This document shows, one piece after another, positions 22,901-35,976 of a stretch of 64,000 bases of DNA (position 1 is the stretch's first letter; every line of letters begins with the position of its first letter). Below the pieces are notes generated by a model. The model was not told the origin of the DNA. It ran no database searches and saw only the letters and a list, made by a program, of their open reading frames with translations. Position numbers and translations under genes: made by a program. The stretch comes from Glandiceps talaboti (taxonomy: Eukaryota; Hemichordata; Enteropneusta; Spengelidae), in the NCBI RefSeq assembly GCF_964340395.1, contig NC_135556.1, forward strand, positions 7,480,001 through 7,544,000. Direction: 5' to 3'.

Positions 22901-24135
22901 ACTTTGTTCTCGTGCAGTGTATGATTACAAAGAATATAATAATTCTTTGGAAGAAAGGTGATTGTCCAACCTCTACTGGAAATGGAATAATCATTTTCTA
23001 TAGTAAAATTTATAAACAAATGACTTTGTTCTAAATCAGCGTATGATTGGCATAGAAAGAAATAATTTGATGGTAGAATGATGATCTGTCCTACCTGTAT
23101 TAAAATGGAATAATCCTAATCCTTAGTAACTTTTGTAAAGAAATGACTTTGTTCTATTAAAGTGTATGATGAGAATAGAATACAATAATTCTTTGAAAGA
23201 ACGGTGATTATCTAACCTCTATTGAAATGGAATCATCATTTTCCCGAGTAACATTTGTAAACAAGTGACTTTGTTCTATTGTAGTGTATGACGGGAATAG
23301 AGTAGAGTAATTTGTTGGTAGAATGGTCATTTTTCAAGCTCTACTGAAATAGAATGAATCCTTCACTTTGTAAAATCTGTAAACAAATGACTTTAATCTA
23401 TTGCAGTGTATGATGGGAATATAACATAATATTTTATTGTAAGACGTGATTGTACAACCTCTATTGAAATGGAATAATCATTTTGTGTAGTAAAATTTGT
23501 AAACAAATGACTTTGTTCTATTGCAGTGTATGATGGGAATAGAACAGAATGTGTTATTGTAAGACGTGATTGTACAACCTAATCGTTTTGTGTAGTAAAA
23601 TTTGTAAACAAATGACTTTGTTCTATTGCAGTGTATGATGGGTATATAATATAATCGTAATCTCTTTGATGTCATAACATATATTGTATAAACACAAAAT
23701 AAATAGCGCCGGGCCTTCCAACAATAAAGTCCGATATCCCCTTGGTTGTAAATGATTGAAGTAGACACACACAACATAATCGTTGTGTACCCAGCATTGT
23801 GGAGCTATATATTACCTCAAAAATGATTAACCCATACACTTTGAGTGTACCAACATAACGTTCAAGAAGAACATTTTTCGGATCTATTTTTGTGGCCTGA
23901 ACAGGTACTGTGGTACTCAAACGAGATCACAATTTCCCTGTCTTGTAGAAATAGCAATTGTATCAATTGGGGGGGGGGGGGGGGGGTGGACATTGCTGAA
24001 ATGTAATAATCCATTTCTCTGGTAACATTAATATTTGTAAGCAAATGATTTTGTTCTATTGCAGTGTATGATGGGAATAGAATATAATAATTGTTGCTAG
24101 AATAGTGAGAGTCGAAACTAAAATTTGTAAACAAT
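19985..24135. repeat. Inverted minisatellite array A (foldback-like), ~120-bp units
   Basis: From about 20.0 kb to 22.76 kb there are about 16 units of 98-125 bases in one orientation; recurring landmarks are CAATCACCATTCTACCAACA, TCTATTCCCATCATACACTG and ATAGAACAAAGTCATTTGTT. From 22.77 kb to 24.13 kb about nine units run in the opposite orientation (e.g. CAGTGTATGATGGGAATAGA). The apex is a spacer of a few bases around 22758-22768. The left arm is interrupted by an 860-bp transposon; the right arm by about 350 unrelated bases (about 23650-23995) ending in an 18-G run. Confidence 0.9.
21270..22129. mobile_element. 860-bp TIR DNA transposon inserted in array A
   Basis: Perfect 33-bp terminal inverted repeats (21270-21302 and 22097-22129) beginning GAGAGTTTCGGCTACACG. 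The flanks are TAATA at 21265-21269 and TAATA at 22130-22134, a 5-bp target duplication that fits the uninterrupted unit (…CATTTTAATATAGG). The TIR itself contains the palindrome ACACGTTCAACGTGT. An internal inverted pair, CCTCGGATGTTC / GAACATCCGAGG, sits near 21532-21599. The longest frames (79-84 codons) resemble no transposase I know, so it is probably non-autonomous. Confidence 0.88.
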
Positions 24136-26970
24136 GCAACTGTAGAAAAGAAGAGAAACAATACCAGAAATCTCAAATTCATCACTTGAGGGCGCTAGCA
24201 TGAACAAGGTCGGCTATTCCAAGGTTGGATAGATTGAGCGTCTTTAATAGTAACAGTGCAAAATAAAATGTCGCGCCACATTTTTTTGTAGCGTCTGTAC
24301 CAGGGCTATTAATATGCCATACCATGAAGGACGTAAGGGTCTTTCGACTTTCCAGATAAGTCAGAAAAACGAAGCAAAATGCATGCTTCCTTAAGCATAT
24401 AAGGAGAATAATAGTTTGAATTTGGGTAAAACTGACTACAAAATAAGTATCAAAATAATGATGTATGCATACTGATGAAGAGCATTGTATTGTGTGTGTG
24501 TGTGCGTGTCGATGATGATAACATTCAGCAGTGATAACACCAGGATTGAAATACGTATCCGATCAATATTTCATAATGACAATATGAATCAGAATATGAC
24601 CTGGTGAACCATATCAAAAAAATAGCCAAGCCTTCGTAGAAGATACACACACAAATTATCTGAATTAATACGAGAGATATGCAATGTATGGTGATATAAC
24701 GACAAGGATTAGTGGAAGAATATCTCAACAGCTTAGGATGCCGTTCTATCAGAAACACTGAATCAACTGTATTTCGTATTAGAATGATTGACAGTCGAGC
24801 GGGTAAAGATAGCAACAGGCTTCAATAACCATTCAATGGGGGAGATTATGTATCACGCGATGTGTATTATTATTAGTACGGCTCCTTATTACCAACACAA
24901 TGAACGCTGTGTGTTGGTTTAGAAATGTATTGTGATTTGTCTTATGACGTAATCATACATGACTAATATCTTATGTATAAAATTCACATATTGGATTAAG
25001 ACACATGATTAATAATGCAGACTCGATTAGTCTTGTGGGCTATACATGGTGACGTCACTCTTGGCAAGATAACAGTTTGTATTAAATTAATCTATTTTGA
25101 TACATCACACAAAAGGTAACCTCCGTCCAAAATAACCAGGTCTAAAATAACACACAGTAAGATATGGATGAGGATTTGTTAGAATTGTGGAATGTTGAAA
25201 TCCAAGAATCTAAATCGAATGAGGACGTTTGATAGCTAGAGGGCGTCATAGTAAAGAAACGCATACAATGTATTTGAAGTACGGCATTCAGTATACGAAT
25301 TTCATTTCATATTCGTTCTCGCATATTCCAATCATATCATGAATTTGTCGGTGAAAGGATTCTTACTTTTTGTATTGACGAATCTCTTTTCTTCAATTTC
25401 TGAATTTAAATGAACACAAGTGGATGCAAACGATAATTACAAATGTATGTGCTATGCTTCTTGTTCTACCGTATTATAAGTAGAGGGAAAACAAAAGTTT
25501 GAATTCATCATGTCTGAACATCATCTATATACTGAACATCAGAACTTATTCCAAAAGACAGTAACCTGTGCAGTGCAGTGGGTGATTCATATTGTAAAAC
25601 AATTGTTGCGTACATGTATGTCTGCCTCTTGCCAAGAGGATATAGTATACATTGTCAGTCCCTTGCAGAGAGTGGTTCATATACATTGTAATACTGTGAT
25701 ACTTTTTACATGCGTCTGCATAATATATAGTCCGCCATGATGTTCAATCATGACACAAGTATGACACATGTTTTTTTCTTAACAGTCTCTCAATAGTATG
25801 ACAGGAACGCGCGTTTGTCTTTCAAGTAGTCCTCTGTAAAAGACAGACACTGTAACAAATGTATTACAATGTATCGAAATCACTCTCTCGTTAAGATACA
25901 GACCGCAAGCATCTGTTCTGACTTTCTGTTCCTGCACAGCTTACTTTCACCAGCTGTATGTATACGGATAAAATAGTGCGGCATCAGTATTTCGTAGGCA
26001 GAGTATGTATTATTTAATAGTCGATAACTCGGTAAGTAACAATGTTCCCTAATGCGAGTGAAGTCAACACTATAACAAACACTAATTACCTTCACGGTAA
26101 AAATCTGAAATTGTTCCCTCGATATATACCTATGAACGAACGTGACACGTCGTTTTGCATCGTAGAAAATGGACAGAGTGATTCATGAGCTCTGGTGTTG
26201 CTAAGTTCAGTTAGACAAGACCCTCGAGACTCGCTCGACTATGTTCGGATTGAATCGGATGATATCAACGATTCATCAATTTCAATTTGCTTTCACTGGC
26301 ATTGATCTTGTCAATAGTGAGTTTTATATGACGGGTTCGTTTTCTTGAAATCGTATTTTTTATTCGCTCAGCTTAGGATAAAGGTGGCATTAACATGGTT
26401 ATCGTTAAAACTGTTAGTTACCGATGACATATTCATAACTTGAACTTCCATATCTTGACCACAGTGTGCCCTACTTTGATTGAAAGGTCAGTAAACTCCA
26501 ACCAAGGTCATGGAATTCAGGCCACAGGAGTATAGTCAGAATATATGTCGCACATAACTAGAATTCGTATTGATCATTTGTCAATACTGTTGGTAACGGT
26601 CGAAAGAACATGACAACTCCTCATCAAGATTTTATACGGTTTACGTTAATTATGTACACATGATTTAGCCATTCACATTAATTCGTAAAAAGTAAATTGG
26701 ACTTTAATGCCAATGATGAGTGTACACTAGAGAAGGGAGGGAGGGGAGCTTGACACTTCCAAAGAGACGAGCGCACGAAACAAAGGCTAATTGCTTTGGT
26801 CTGTTCCTTAATGGTGTATGCTCCAGCTTGGATATAAATCTATGTGATGTATACTAAGCTAATTCCTTAAAGTTCAAGTGATCCCATGTACAAGTGGAGA
26901 TATGATGGTGATTCTTGTGTTGGTACATGATCTAGCTACTGGGTGCGGAGATTAAAGTAACACTAACGAC
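24136..26970. other. Gene-free stretch
   Basis: Short GT repeat near 24491-24504. Chance frames up to 96 codons without recognisable domains or splice context. Confidence 0.5.
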
Positions 26971-27096
26971 GAGTCAGCAGAAATGCATATGCAATAGCTC
27001 AGCAATGAATATTAATGACCCCTAAGTGTGTATTACTTTTAGTGAATGTCATTAATATTCATTGTTCGTCTATTGCATATACATATCTACTGACTC
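26971..27096. mobile_element. Imperfect hairpin element, family F, copy 2
   Basis: The left arm GAGTCAGCAGAAATGCATAT...AATGAATATTAATGAC pairs with the right arm GTCATTAATATTCATTG...ATATCTACTGACTC. Related to 6191-6374; a TTTCCTGGAGTGGTGTTCT tail follows at about 27269-27287. Confidence 0.6.
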
Positions 27097-28544
27097 ATCC
27101 ATAGCAGTTTTAACGATTACTTTACGATAATATGTAATGTGGCTCACAGCAAAAACCCTAAAAGATGATAAGTTCAAATTGGTGTTTGTCTGAAATGGTG
27201 CATAATGTAGGCGATGTGAACTCACGGAAGTAACCCTCCAGAACCTAAAGTTTAAGAAAACGTCTTTATTTCCTGGAGTGGTGTTCTACTTTAAACACTG
27301 TGAATTGTGACGTAATCTAACAAAACCACGACAAATATAAATAACACCGTCCAATCCCTCCCATGCGTCTAGCCTTTCCTGCGAGCCATATGGTACATGG
27401 CTGCTATTGTTCCTAGTCACTAGCGACACCGCTAACCACAATCAAATATCGGGGCTCCATAATACATACATATACAAATGTACGTACACATCAATTAATG
27501 CCACGTCGTCCCGAGGGACAACTTGTGTTCACCAGCAACTGTACTCTACGAAGTTCGCCGAGTGCCAAAGTTCAAAATGTCAAAAGCGAATTCGAATCAA
27601 TCAATGCTTCAATATAGCATCCGTAAATAGTTCAAAGGAAAGCCGCAACTCAGTACTACTGTAGTGTCGACTGAGCGTAGTGTTTTATTCAAATGAAAAT
27701 ATGAAATACTGTTGGACAACTTGTACAATAATACTGTTCATTTTAAGTACATTTTTTGTTCTAACAAGTAGCAGGATGTGCCAGCACACTGTCGCCGTAC
27801 TTGACATAAAAAGTTCTGATTAATGCCAATAAAACTTTACCAGTTTTTTTTTATCTTTGTATATTCATTACTTGATCATTGACCAATGTTTTTGAACATT
27901 CGCATTATCGACGCTTTCCCCCGGTGGGGACGGTGTAATAACCCTCAGAGATCTCCTCAAGTTCACCCGTATTACTCAGAACACACATCGCATGGCCTGG
28001 TCGTCACGTGTACCGCTGAAGGGTTTATTAATTTCTTTAAGTGTATTTATTCTCGTATTGATTTTTCCGATGTGTATTATGTGCTTGGGGGCTCTACGTA
28101 TAGACCAAAACCTATAATAACTTTAGTGGATTTACAGTATTATAGTTAATCAAGATTTTTATTTGAAATTGATATCATATATCAAATAGGAACGGCACTG
28201 TGGAAAATAAAGATACGTTTATATAGAATTAGTAGTGATTTTGTAATATTTGTTTTATTTACTAGCTATGACGGCGAAACATGGTGCTGAAATTCTTCTG
28301 TTTTATTGACTCGGTCTTTACTTTGCACTTGACCAACGTTCATATCTAGGAGTCGCGTAACGTGGATAAAACAAACTCAGAAAATCACTCTGTGAGCCTC
28401 ATTAAATTTTATGAATATGCCTTCAAGAGTTTATTTTCCCATACTAGTGATATGCCCCTTTTATAGCAAAGTGATAAATCGCAAAACATATTACAGTGTA
28501 ATACCAAAGCAGAACAAAATGTAATGCAGCACGATACGATACGA
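27097..28544. other. Gene-free stretch
   Basis: Apart from the family F tail near 27270, no repeat, gene or RNA was recognised. Two frames of 85-87 codons have no family resemblance. Confidence 0.45.
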
Positions 28545-28665
28545 CACGTCATATCACGACATGACACGACACGACACGACAGGACACGACACGACACGAC
28601 ACGACACAACACAACACAACACAACACAACACAACACAACACAACACAACACAACACAACACAAC
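28545..28665 (-). repeat. Pentanucleotide array (TGTTG)n/(TGTCG)n
   Basis: On the plus strand, ACACG-type units pass into about 14 ACACA-type units. It is an inverted relative of the array at 31921-32040, with the same order of TGTTG and TGTCG blocks when read on the minus strand. Confidence 0.9.
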
Positions 28666-29834
28666 ATAGAAAAAAATAATATAATTTGGAAAAAAAAATG
28701 CATGGATCGATATAACTGAGATATCATTTTATACACTTCAGAAGGTTCCCACATATTTAATGTTTAAAGTCATGTGACCAAAGTGTCAGTTATAAATACC
28801 CTAGATTCGAGTCAATACCCAGTGTAATATAGTATAATTATGCATTTATTTGAATTTACATATATTAAAATTGAAACGATATGGGATTATTTCAGTCACA
28901 CGGGGTAGTACGGAGCAGTGAGCATAGCGATATTGTCTATGTTGAGGCTGGCAATTATGAAAAATTGTTAATGCCAAAAAGATATCGATGTATCAGGTAA
29001 GATCAAACTAATAACCTAATACTTGTTACATTCATCAACTTAGTAAATGGCTAGCTATTTGCAACAGTTTATCCAAAGAGTATGATATTGAATGCATATT
29101 GACCCACGCTCGTGTGAGGGCGCTGGTTATATAAACGTTCACTAGCCAAAATGCATTCCCAGCACCATCAAGTGTTTAGGTTTTATTCTGAATGCGTACA
29201 TTAGTACATCATTGACTTTCGCGAAAGTGTTTATTGAAGATGATTGATGTTGTGAATTGTAGGCCCGTTGCAATATCAAGGTCTATCTGTTCGCCTACAA
29301 CTGTGATGTTAATAAAAATCAACGCCCAGGATGCCATCACATCTTGTACTTTTAATAGTCTCGTAGTTGTATACAATCAATTATAAAACTTGTATCTTAA
29401 AGGATCAAGAATACACTAAACGTTAATCAAATCTAAAGTCAAATGTAAGTTGTCGATATCAGTTCATTTTGCGCATGCGTACCAGCTACAACGTCTTAAA
29501 GCAGATGATATACGTACATATCGAACTGTATCAAATTAATGATGACATACCATTAGTTATCCAGCCAAGAAGAGCCACGTATCAAATTATGAAATATATG
29601 ACATAGAAGTGAGTAATAGATTAGTGAACTTAAAATGTGAATTAGCAATAGACATCATTGGACTCAATGAATTGACGTATGCAATGAGCACGATCACACA
29701 TTAGCATTTTCTATTTTTAGAATACAGGAAATTGTCCTTATAATTAACTTAGTGCCGTCTTATTGATTCGAGCTTACTAAATTATATGCAATTGTTCTTA
29801 TAGCATATGTATGTAAAGTATGTGTGTACATGTG

Positions 29835-29835
<1 letters not shown>
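28666..29835. other. Gene-free stretch
   Basis: No supported feature. Confidence 0.45.
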
Positions 29836-30126
<291 letters not shown>

Positions 30127-30315
30127 ATCACTAGGAACATGTAACATCAGAATTGTGTATTACAAAACTCAAGATGATATGATTTCATTTTTCAGATATG
30201 TTCAATGATAAATGTTGGTATGTGATCAATTTCTATATTCAAATACTTTGCGCATGATTTGCATATATTTGATATTCTAATTTGAAATTGTAATTGGGCT
30301 GAAAGGTTGGTTCAC

Positions 30316-30882
30316 TAAGGGACGATCGTACAATGCCACAAAAGCTCAACAAACGAACATGGATCGTTTAGGTAACCCCCCCCCCCCACATACACACACA
30401 CACACACACACCCTCTCCCTAAACGAACGTTCACAAGTGTGACATCAAACATTTATAAATGATGTAAACTAGTATATGAATGAATTCATATACTTCGAGC
30501 TCTTCGGAGATGAGGCGCATTACAAATTATCTTATTATATTATATTATATTATATTATAATATGATGAAAACTGTAGCGGATGACGTAATGTAAAAACAT
30601 GAATGTAAACACGTTAAACACTATCAGAAACCCAACACTATATCTGACATTAGAAGTAAATTTGTAACAATTAACATCTCAGTGATAACGATAACAGTAA
30701 TAAATAGTAGTAAATACAAAAACTGTTATCACTTAAGGAGTGAACGTTTTCCGTCGAAATTTAGTTAGAAGTGCGAAAATGGAGTTCAGCAATCGCATTG
30801 TCGCCAGACCGCATCTCCTAATAAATAAACAAAGTTCGCTTATTGAGTTTGTGTGACATTGTGCGATCGTCCCTAAGGGTGT
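30316..30882. mobile_element. TIR element C, ~570 bp
   Basis: The left end TAAGGGACGATCGTACAATG...CTCAACAAACGAAC is matched by an inverted right end GTTCGCTTATTGAGTTTGTG...GCGATCGTCCCTAAGG. The arms are about 42 bases. Inside are a C run plus (CA)n at 30377-30411 and a TATAT repeat near 30533-30560. A further partial copy lies at 34300-34466. Confidence 0.6.
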
Positions 30883-31920
30883 AACGTGAACATCCACGCG
30901 TTCTACTTCCTGCTATGTGACCAAACTTGAGCACGTACTTTTTTTCCAAATATTTAAGTAAAACAAATATAAAAGTTTGTTTAATACGTAATGCCATATA
31001 TATGCTGGATTTTTTTTTGTAATAAGCGTACTTCAAATATATCTCACGTACACAAATATTATAAAAACACCGTGATTTGTCATGCATGTACACATATACG
31101 TGCTCTTGTTCGTTCAGAGTATTGACACGAATTTCACGACAACCGAATTATCGCTCGATTGAGTCTATGGATTAATGATCTTATGAATGATAACTAAATT
31201 TAATTGAGACCCTGGGTGATGTAGTCAGCGAGGTGATGATCTCTTAAGAAGCTACACAACACGATTAAAACGTATTTCATCAGCTTTTTGTCAACGAGTT
31301 ACAAAGAGCTGGACAAGGTGTGGCAGTTTTTTTGTAATGTTCTTGGGGCTAAATTCATCGCTGTGAGTTCCAGGTGTCGTTCAAGCATAAACTCATGTAA
31401 TCTTTTTTTAAAGAAGTATTTTATGATATATGATCTAAATAGCTTGTCGATTTCATACCGCATATACATGCCTGACAGCTGGTGCCGAAAGCCTTTGGTA
31501 GATTACTGGTGAATAGTGGTTGTGATGTCCTTGCATCTCTTTCAGTAAAATATATTGAATTGTTTTTTTGTGGAGATAGCGAATATCTGCGGTACCTATT
31601 ATGGCAATCAATTACACAACCATTGAGTATTGTGAACTTTATCGGTTCTAGGTATGCATGGTTTCTGATATTTGACGAATTCAAACGAAATGGGATACAG
31701 CGAAAGGAAAAAAACAAATGTTCGTGTATTCGCCAAGTATTCGAAGAGACGAAAAAGAACAAAACGAAACGCCATGCATCAACTGAATCTGTCTTTGTAC
31801 TGTAATCCTAGACATTTGCACCAGAGAAATTAGACGGAATAAGTATTCATCGATCTCCAAAGGATGAGATATGATGTCCGTTTTTTTAAATAAAGAGTCT
31901 ATTTGACAAAACATGAATAT
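30883..31920. other. Gene-free stretch
   Basis: Several overlapping frames of 74-113 codons at 31288-31805 on both strands show no domain and no matching splice sites. Confidence 0.4.
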
Positions 31921-32040
31921 CGTGCTGTGCTGTGCCGTGCTATACTGTGCCGTTGTGTTGTGTTGTGTTGTGTTGTGTTGTGTTGTGTTGTGCTGTGTTG
32001 TGTTATGCTCTGTCGTGTCGTGTCGTGTTGTGTCGCGTCG
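31921..32040 (+). repeat. Pentanucleotide array (TGTTG)n/(TGTCG)n
   Basis: About 11 TGTTG units after CTGTG/CCGTG variants, then TGTCG units ending in TGTCGCGTCGG. Confidence 0.9.
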
Positions 32041-32094
32041 GCACGTTTCAGTTGGCTCATCGCGACAACATCGCGTCTTGTGGAGTGACGTTGT

Positions 32095-32250
32095 TACATT
32101 GGGATTGGTTACATTGGGTCGGGTTAGGGTTGGGTGGGGCTGCTTTGGGGAGATGTTGGGTTTGGGATTGTGTTGGGTTGGGTTGGGTTTGGGATTGTGT
32201 TGGGTTGGGTTGGGTTGGGTTGGGTTGTGTGGGTTGAGTTGAGCTGAGTT
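32095..32250 (+). repeat. GGGTT-rich G-skewed repeat
   Basis: Irregular GGGTT/GGGATT units, strongly G-rich on the plus strand. It produces spurious Gly/Leu/Trp frames and a Pro/Thr/Gln frame on the other strand. Confidence 0.85.
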
Positions 32251-32489
32251 GCATACGATTCAATCTTTATCCAGAGTGATAATTTCCGAAAGTGAAATGA
32301 GGTAAACGGTATGAGGTAACGTAATCAAACAGTTTTGAAATGTTTTCGGTTAGGTTAGGGTTTTTTGAGAGTGGAATTTCAGCCGAGAAGTGAAGACTAG
32401 AGAAATCAGTGTTTATTTAATCAATATAAACCAGGCAAAGAAAAATCACTCTTTTCTTCCACCACAATACAGAAATAAGTTCCACGTCA

Positions 32490-32760
32490 AATTCTAGATC
32501 ACATATTCATTGCATTCGTATATAATTCGTACTGTTTATTAACGGAGCCTACTACTTTAAATCACATACTCACTGCTCCCTGTGTTCGTATATCATTCGT
32601 ACTGAGGTTTATGTAACGGAGTCCACTTCTTTAAATCACATACTCACTGCTCCCTGTGTTTGTATATTATTCGTACTGTTTATATAAGGGCGCCTGTCAG
32701 TTAAATCACATACTCACTGCTCGCTATGTCCGTATGTAAGCGTATTGAGGTGTATAGAAA
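32490..32760 (+). repeat. Minisatellite, ~72-bp units, four copies
   Basis: Units start near 32496, 32559, 32632 and 32702 with AAATCACATACTCACTGCTC, followed by GTATAT.ATTCGTACTG. Three copies are close; the first is more divergent. Confidence 0.8.
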
Positions 32761-33719
32761 TCTAATATTGAGCTTGTTTCTTTATCACCTGATAGGTACA
32801 AACAATGAAAATACGATCAGTACCCAGCAAGTGTCTGATTCAGTTCTGTAACGTATAACCCTATGAGAATTCTAAAGCTGTTTTGTTGGATCTGATCCCC
32901 ACAGGTCAAATGTCTATCATAACAAGAACCGACAATCAACAGTCACTGTGACAGGTCACAAAGAAAGATGATCTCCAAAACACCCCGATACCAAACGATA
33001 CCTCATTTGTAAATAGTATACATAAAAAATACCACATATACCTTACGTGTTGTGGCCACAGCAACGTACTTTTAGAATCGTATGTGAGAACAATGTGTCG
33101 CTTATTGTGTTGAAATAAAATAAATCATTTATAAAAGCCTTTAATAAAAGTCCTATTCCTTAAGGTATCTCTAACAAAAGAAAGCTAGTGGCCCGTGACT
33201 CTTTGTAGCTTTTCAAACTGGCATATAGACAACATTTCACCTACACTGTTATACTATAACTGCTGAAGGGACCTGGTAACGAAGGTGAGTTTGTTGTTTA
33301 TATCTGACTTTACAACCCGTTCGTAACCAAAGTGGTTTGATGATGATGTGTTTCTCTTTTTAGAAATTACCTTATCTCGTAACTGAAACAGTTTAACTTA
33401 AAGGATGTATCGAAGTTATATTTATACATACAGCATACATGGCCACATACATGTACTAAGTAATTCTGACTGTAAACGTGTACATCCAAGCTACACTGGG
33501 TATACGTAATATGAGAAGCTCCATTTTGCCACCCAAGATTATGTTGATTTTTTACATTTTTCGAGCCTTACACAAATGACACAGCTGAGAGTCCATTTTA
33601 GTTAATTATCTGCCTTGATGTTTCGTATCATCCGTTAGCCTTTCGTCTCTGTAACCCTGATCACCTTTGGTTAATATTTGGGTATTTCACCTTCCATACA
33701 AGCTTATGTTATGCTTTTA
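32761..33719. other. Gene-free stretch
   Basis: No supported feature. Confidence 0.45.
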
Positions 33720-33743
33720 TCTGTCTGTCGGTCTGTCTCTCTC

Positions 33744-33803
<60 letters not shown>
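33720..33803 (+). repeat. Microsatellite (TCTG)n
   Basis: About 19 units with a short TCTC interruption. Confidence 0.95.
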
Positions 33804-33804
<1 letters not shown>

Positions 33805-34299
33805 GAACACGATATCTCAAAAACTGCTGCAGCAATTCAAATGATATTTGCTACTCATCTCTCTTATGCTAATTGTAAGAACTGAATGGGTTTTGGGGAA
33901 AATCCTGTGAAGATTAAAGAGTCATTTTATATATATTAAGATTGTTATTATATTCAAATTCGAGTTAGTGTACGTACATCAACAATGATAAAGCTCACAC
34001 GTCCTGTAAAGGTTGATTAGGTAGCTTGTAGTTTTATTCAAATGCTATATGTAAGATTGGGTTTATGTTTTTATGTGTATTCGCATGTAGAGTCCATTCA
34101 GGTTGTAAAATGTTAGCTGTCAAGAGTATTCATGCAAAACTTCCAAATTTACAAATCTTTGAAATAAACAAAATGAATTTTAGATGCAACAAATTAATAA
34201 GCTATTCCAGTACTGTAGTATTTTTGATGTCTTTACCATCATCTCAGTAAACAGCTTGATAAAGTTGGAAAGTCAAGTTTACTTTACGATGTGTTTATA

Positions 34300-34466
34300 T
34301 TGCAGCGATCGTAGTGGTGTGACCGCTACATGGTTTACATCATATATAAACGTGTGGCATCGCACTTGTAAACGTTCGTTTAGGAGGAGGGGGGATTTTG
34401 TCCTAAACGAGCGATGTTCGCTTATTGAGCTTATATGCAACCTTGTACCGTCGTCCCTCAATATGT
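34300..34466 (-). mobile_element. Partial copy of TIR element C
   Basis: On the minus strand it reads GAGGGACGACGGTACAAGG..., CTCAATAAGCGAACATCG and CTAAACGAACGTTTACAAGT. It matches the first ~170 bases of the element at 30316 in the same order. The other end was not found. Confidence 0.55.
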
Positions 34467-35976
34467 TCTTTATAGATATTTGCCCATGCTGCATATCTTC
34501 ACGATCACTGTTGGTTCATATGGAACAAACGAGGTCGTACAACGGCTTGTCAGTTGCGCTACCAAAGTCAACCAAATCTATTTTTGGACCTTAAAGTTAT
34601 TACATCCCTTGTCATAAATGCTTAGCAGTGCAGCGTTTGAGAGAGAGACACACATCTGGTCCAAATTGCTCAGCATTTGAGAATTGTGTGCAACAAATTG
34701 AGTTTAATCTACAGCAGAATACGTCAAAGGGTGCGTCAATCTCAGTCGACTGACCAGAAGTATGTGTGCCTCAAGTACACCACATGGCATTTCAATATTG
34801 TCGGACAATGTTAATGGTACATGTTGAATATACAAAAGGTAAGAGTGTAAAAAGTAATTGACTTCTAGGTCCTATGCAAACAACTTTTCTACAACATTAT
34901 ACAGACATACGGCTCTAGGTGCGTCATGTAAGTGATTATAAGTCTCCTGAAGAAGGCTCGATTCGCTTCATTTACTCAGCGTAGTCCGTGTAGTTCGTGC
35001 TGTCTCTTTTGTGTACACACCGGTAATTTGCCACTTCCCCACAGAGCCATAAATAGTTGTGAAAAGTTTGCCACATATGCTATCGATTTTAGCTCCGTTG
35101 TTAATGATGATTATCAGGAAAGCTGATTTTAAAAAAAAGTACAAGATGGGTCAGAACAGCAAGCAATGGAGAAATAACAAAGAACACATACTCACGACCA
35201 GTTACAGGTTTACAATTCGACCTGGTTTTATTACTACTAAATAAAATTTTAAAAAATACAATGCTTTGTGCAGCAAAACTGTTTGTACTGAAAATAGGAC
35301 TATATCTAAGAAACTATAGATTCTGAACATTTATAATTAAATCTGTCATTGAGATAGACCAATCACGGAGTTCCTTTTATTCTATCAATGTTGACCGCTT
35401 TCCCAAAATGGCTGCCTCCATAACCGAATTTAACTAAATGAAGTTGTTGAAAAGTGCTTTAATAATGACGTTGATACATCTTTGAAAGCAGACTATTCAA
35501 AATATTCTCATTGGAAAGATTGTGTTTGTGATAAGCCCTACATAGCGGAAAATTAATTTGCTACCTCAACACAGAGAAGCACGTCGTTGGGCATTGAGTT
35601 GTTGATGGCAGCCAATCGTTTTAGGGCAATCTATAATATATGAGTTCCACCAATCAGGTTAGCCGTTTGAGGGCAATCTCAGATATACGAGTTCTAATGA
35701 CTTTCCTTCAAAGCATTTGACGGAGAGATTGACATGGTTAGTCATAATGCCTTAATTATTGAAGATGACCTAAATTCAATGTCAAGGTTAATATACTTAA
35801 TCACTAAACATGTCAACACGTTGTGACAATGACTGTTTTAGTTGATTGTCGATGGTCGTATTTGAAACAGAAAATCATCCTCGTGTTTCGAATCTCTTAC
35901 TTGTCGCAAATATCATACTTTTTCTGTGACGATATAACAGTCTTCAACATATTTTTTTTACACCTTTGCATATGTG
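34467..35976. other. Gene-free stretch
   Basis: Only a short degenerate direct repeat near 35618-35695 (AGGGCAATCT...TAGTTCC-like). No gene recognised. Confidence 0.45.

Noticed and set aside
20773-23920. Several 60-120-codon frames sharing IPIIHCNRTKSFVYK-like words
   Set aside because: They are frames through the ~120-bp minisatellite; shared peptides reflect the repeat unit, with stops in most copies.
31288-31805. Overlapping frames on both strands suggestive of a small gene
   Set aside because: No domain, no splice sites with consistent phase, and no codon bias distinguishable from the surroundings.
32095-32370. Possible interstitial telomere (GGGTT and TTAGGG-like runs)
   Set aside because: Units are irregular GGGTT/GGGATT; TTAGGG occurs only once or twice and not in tandem.
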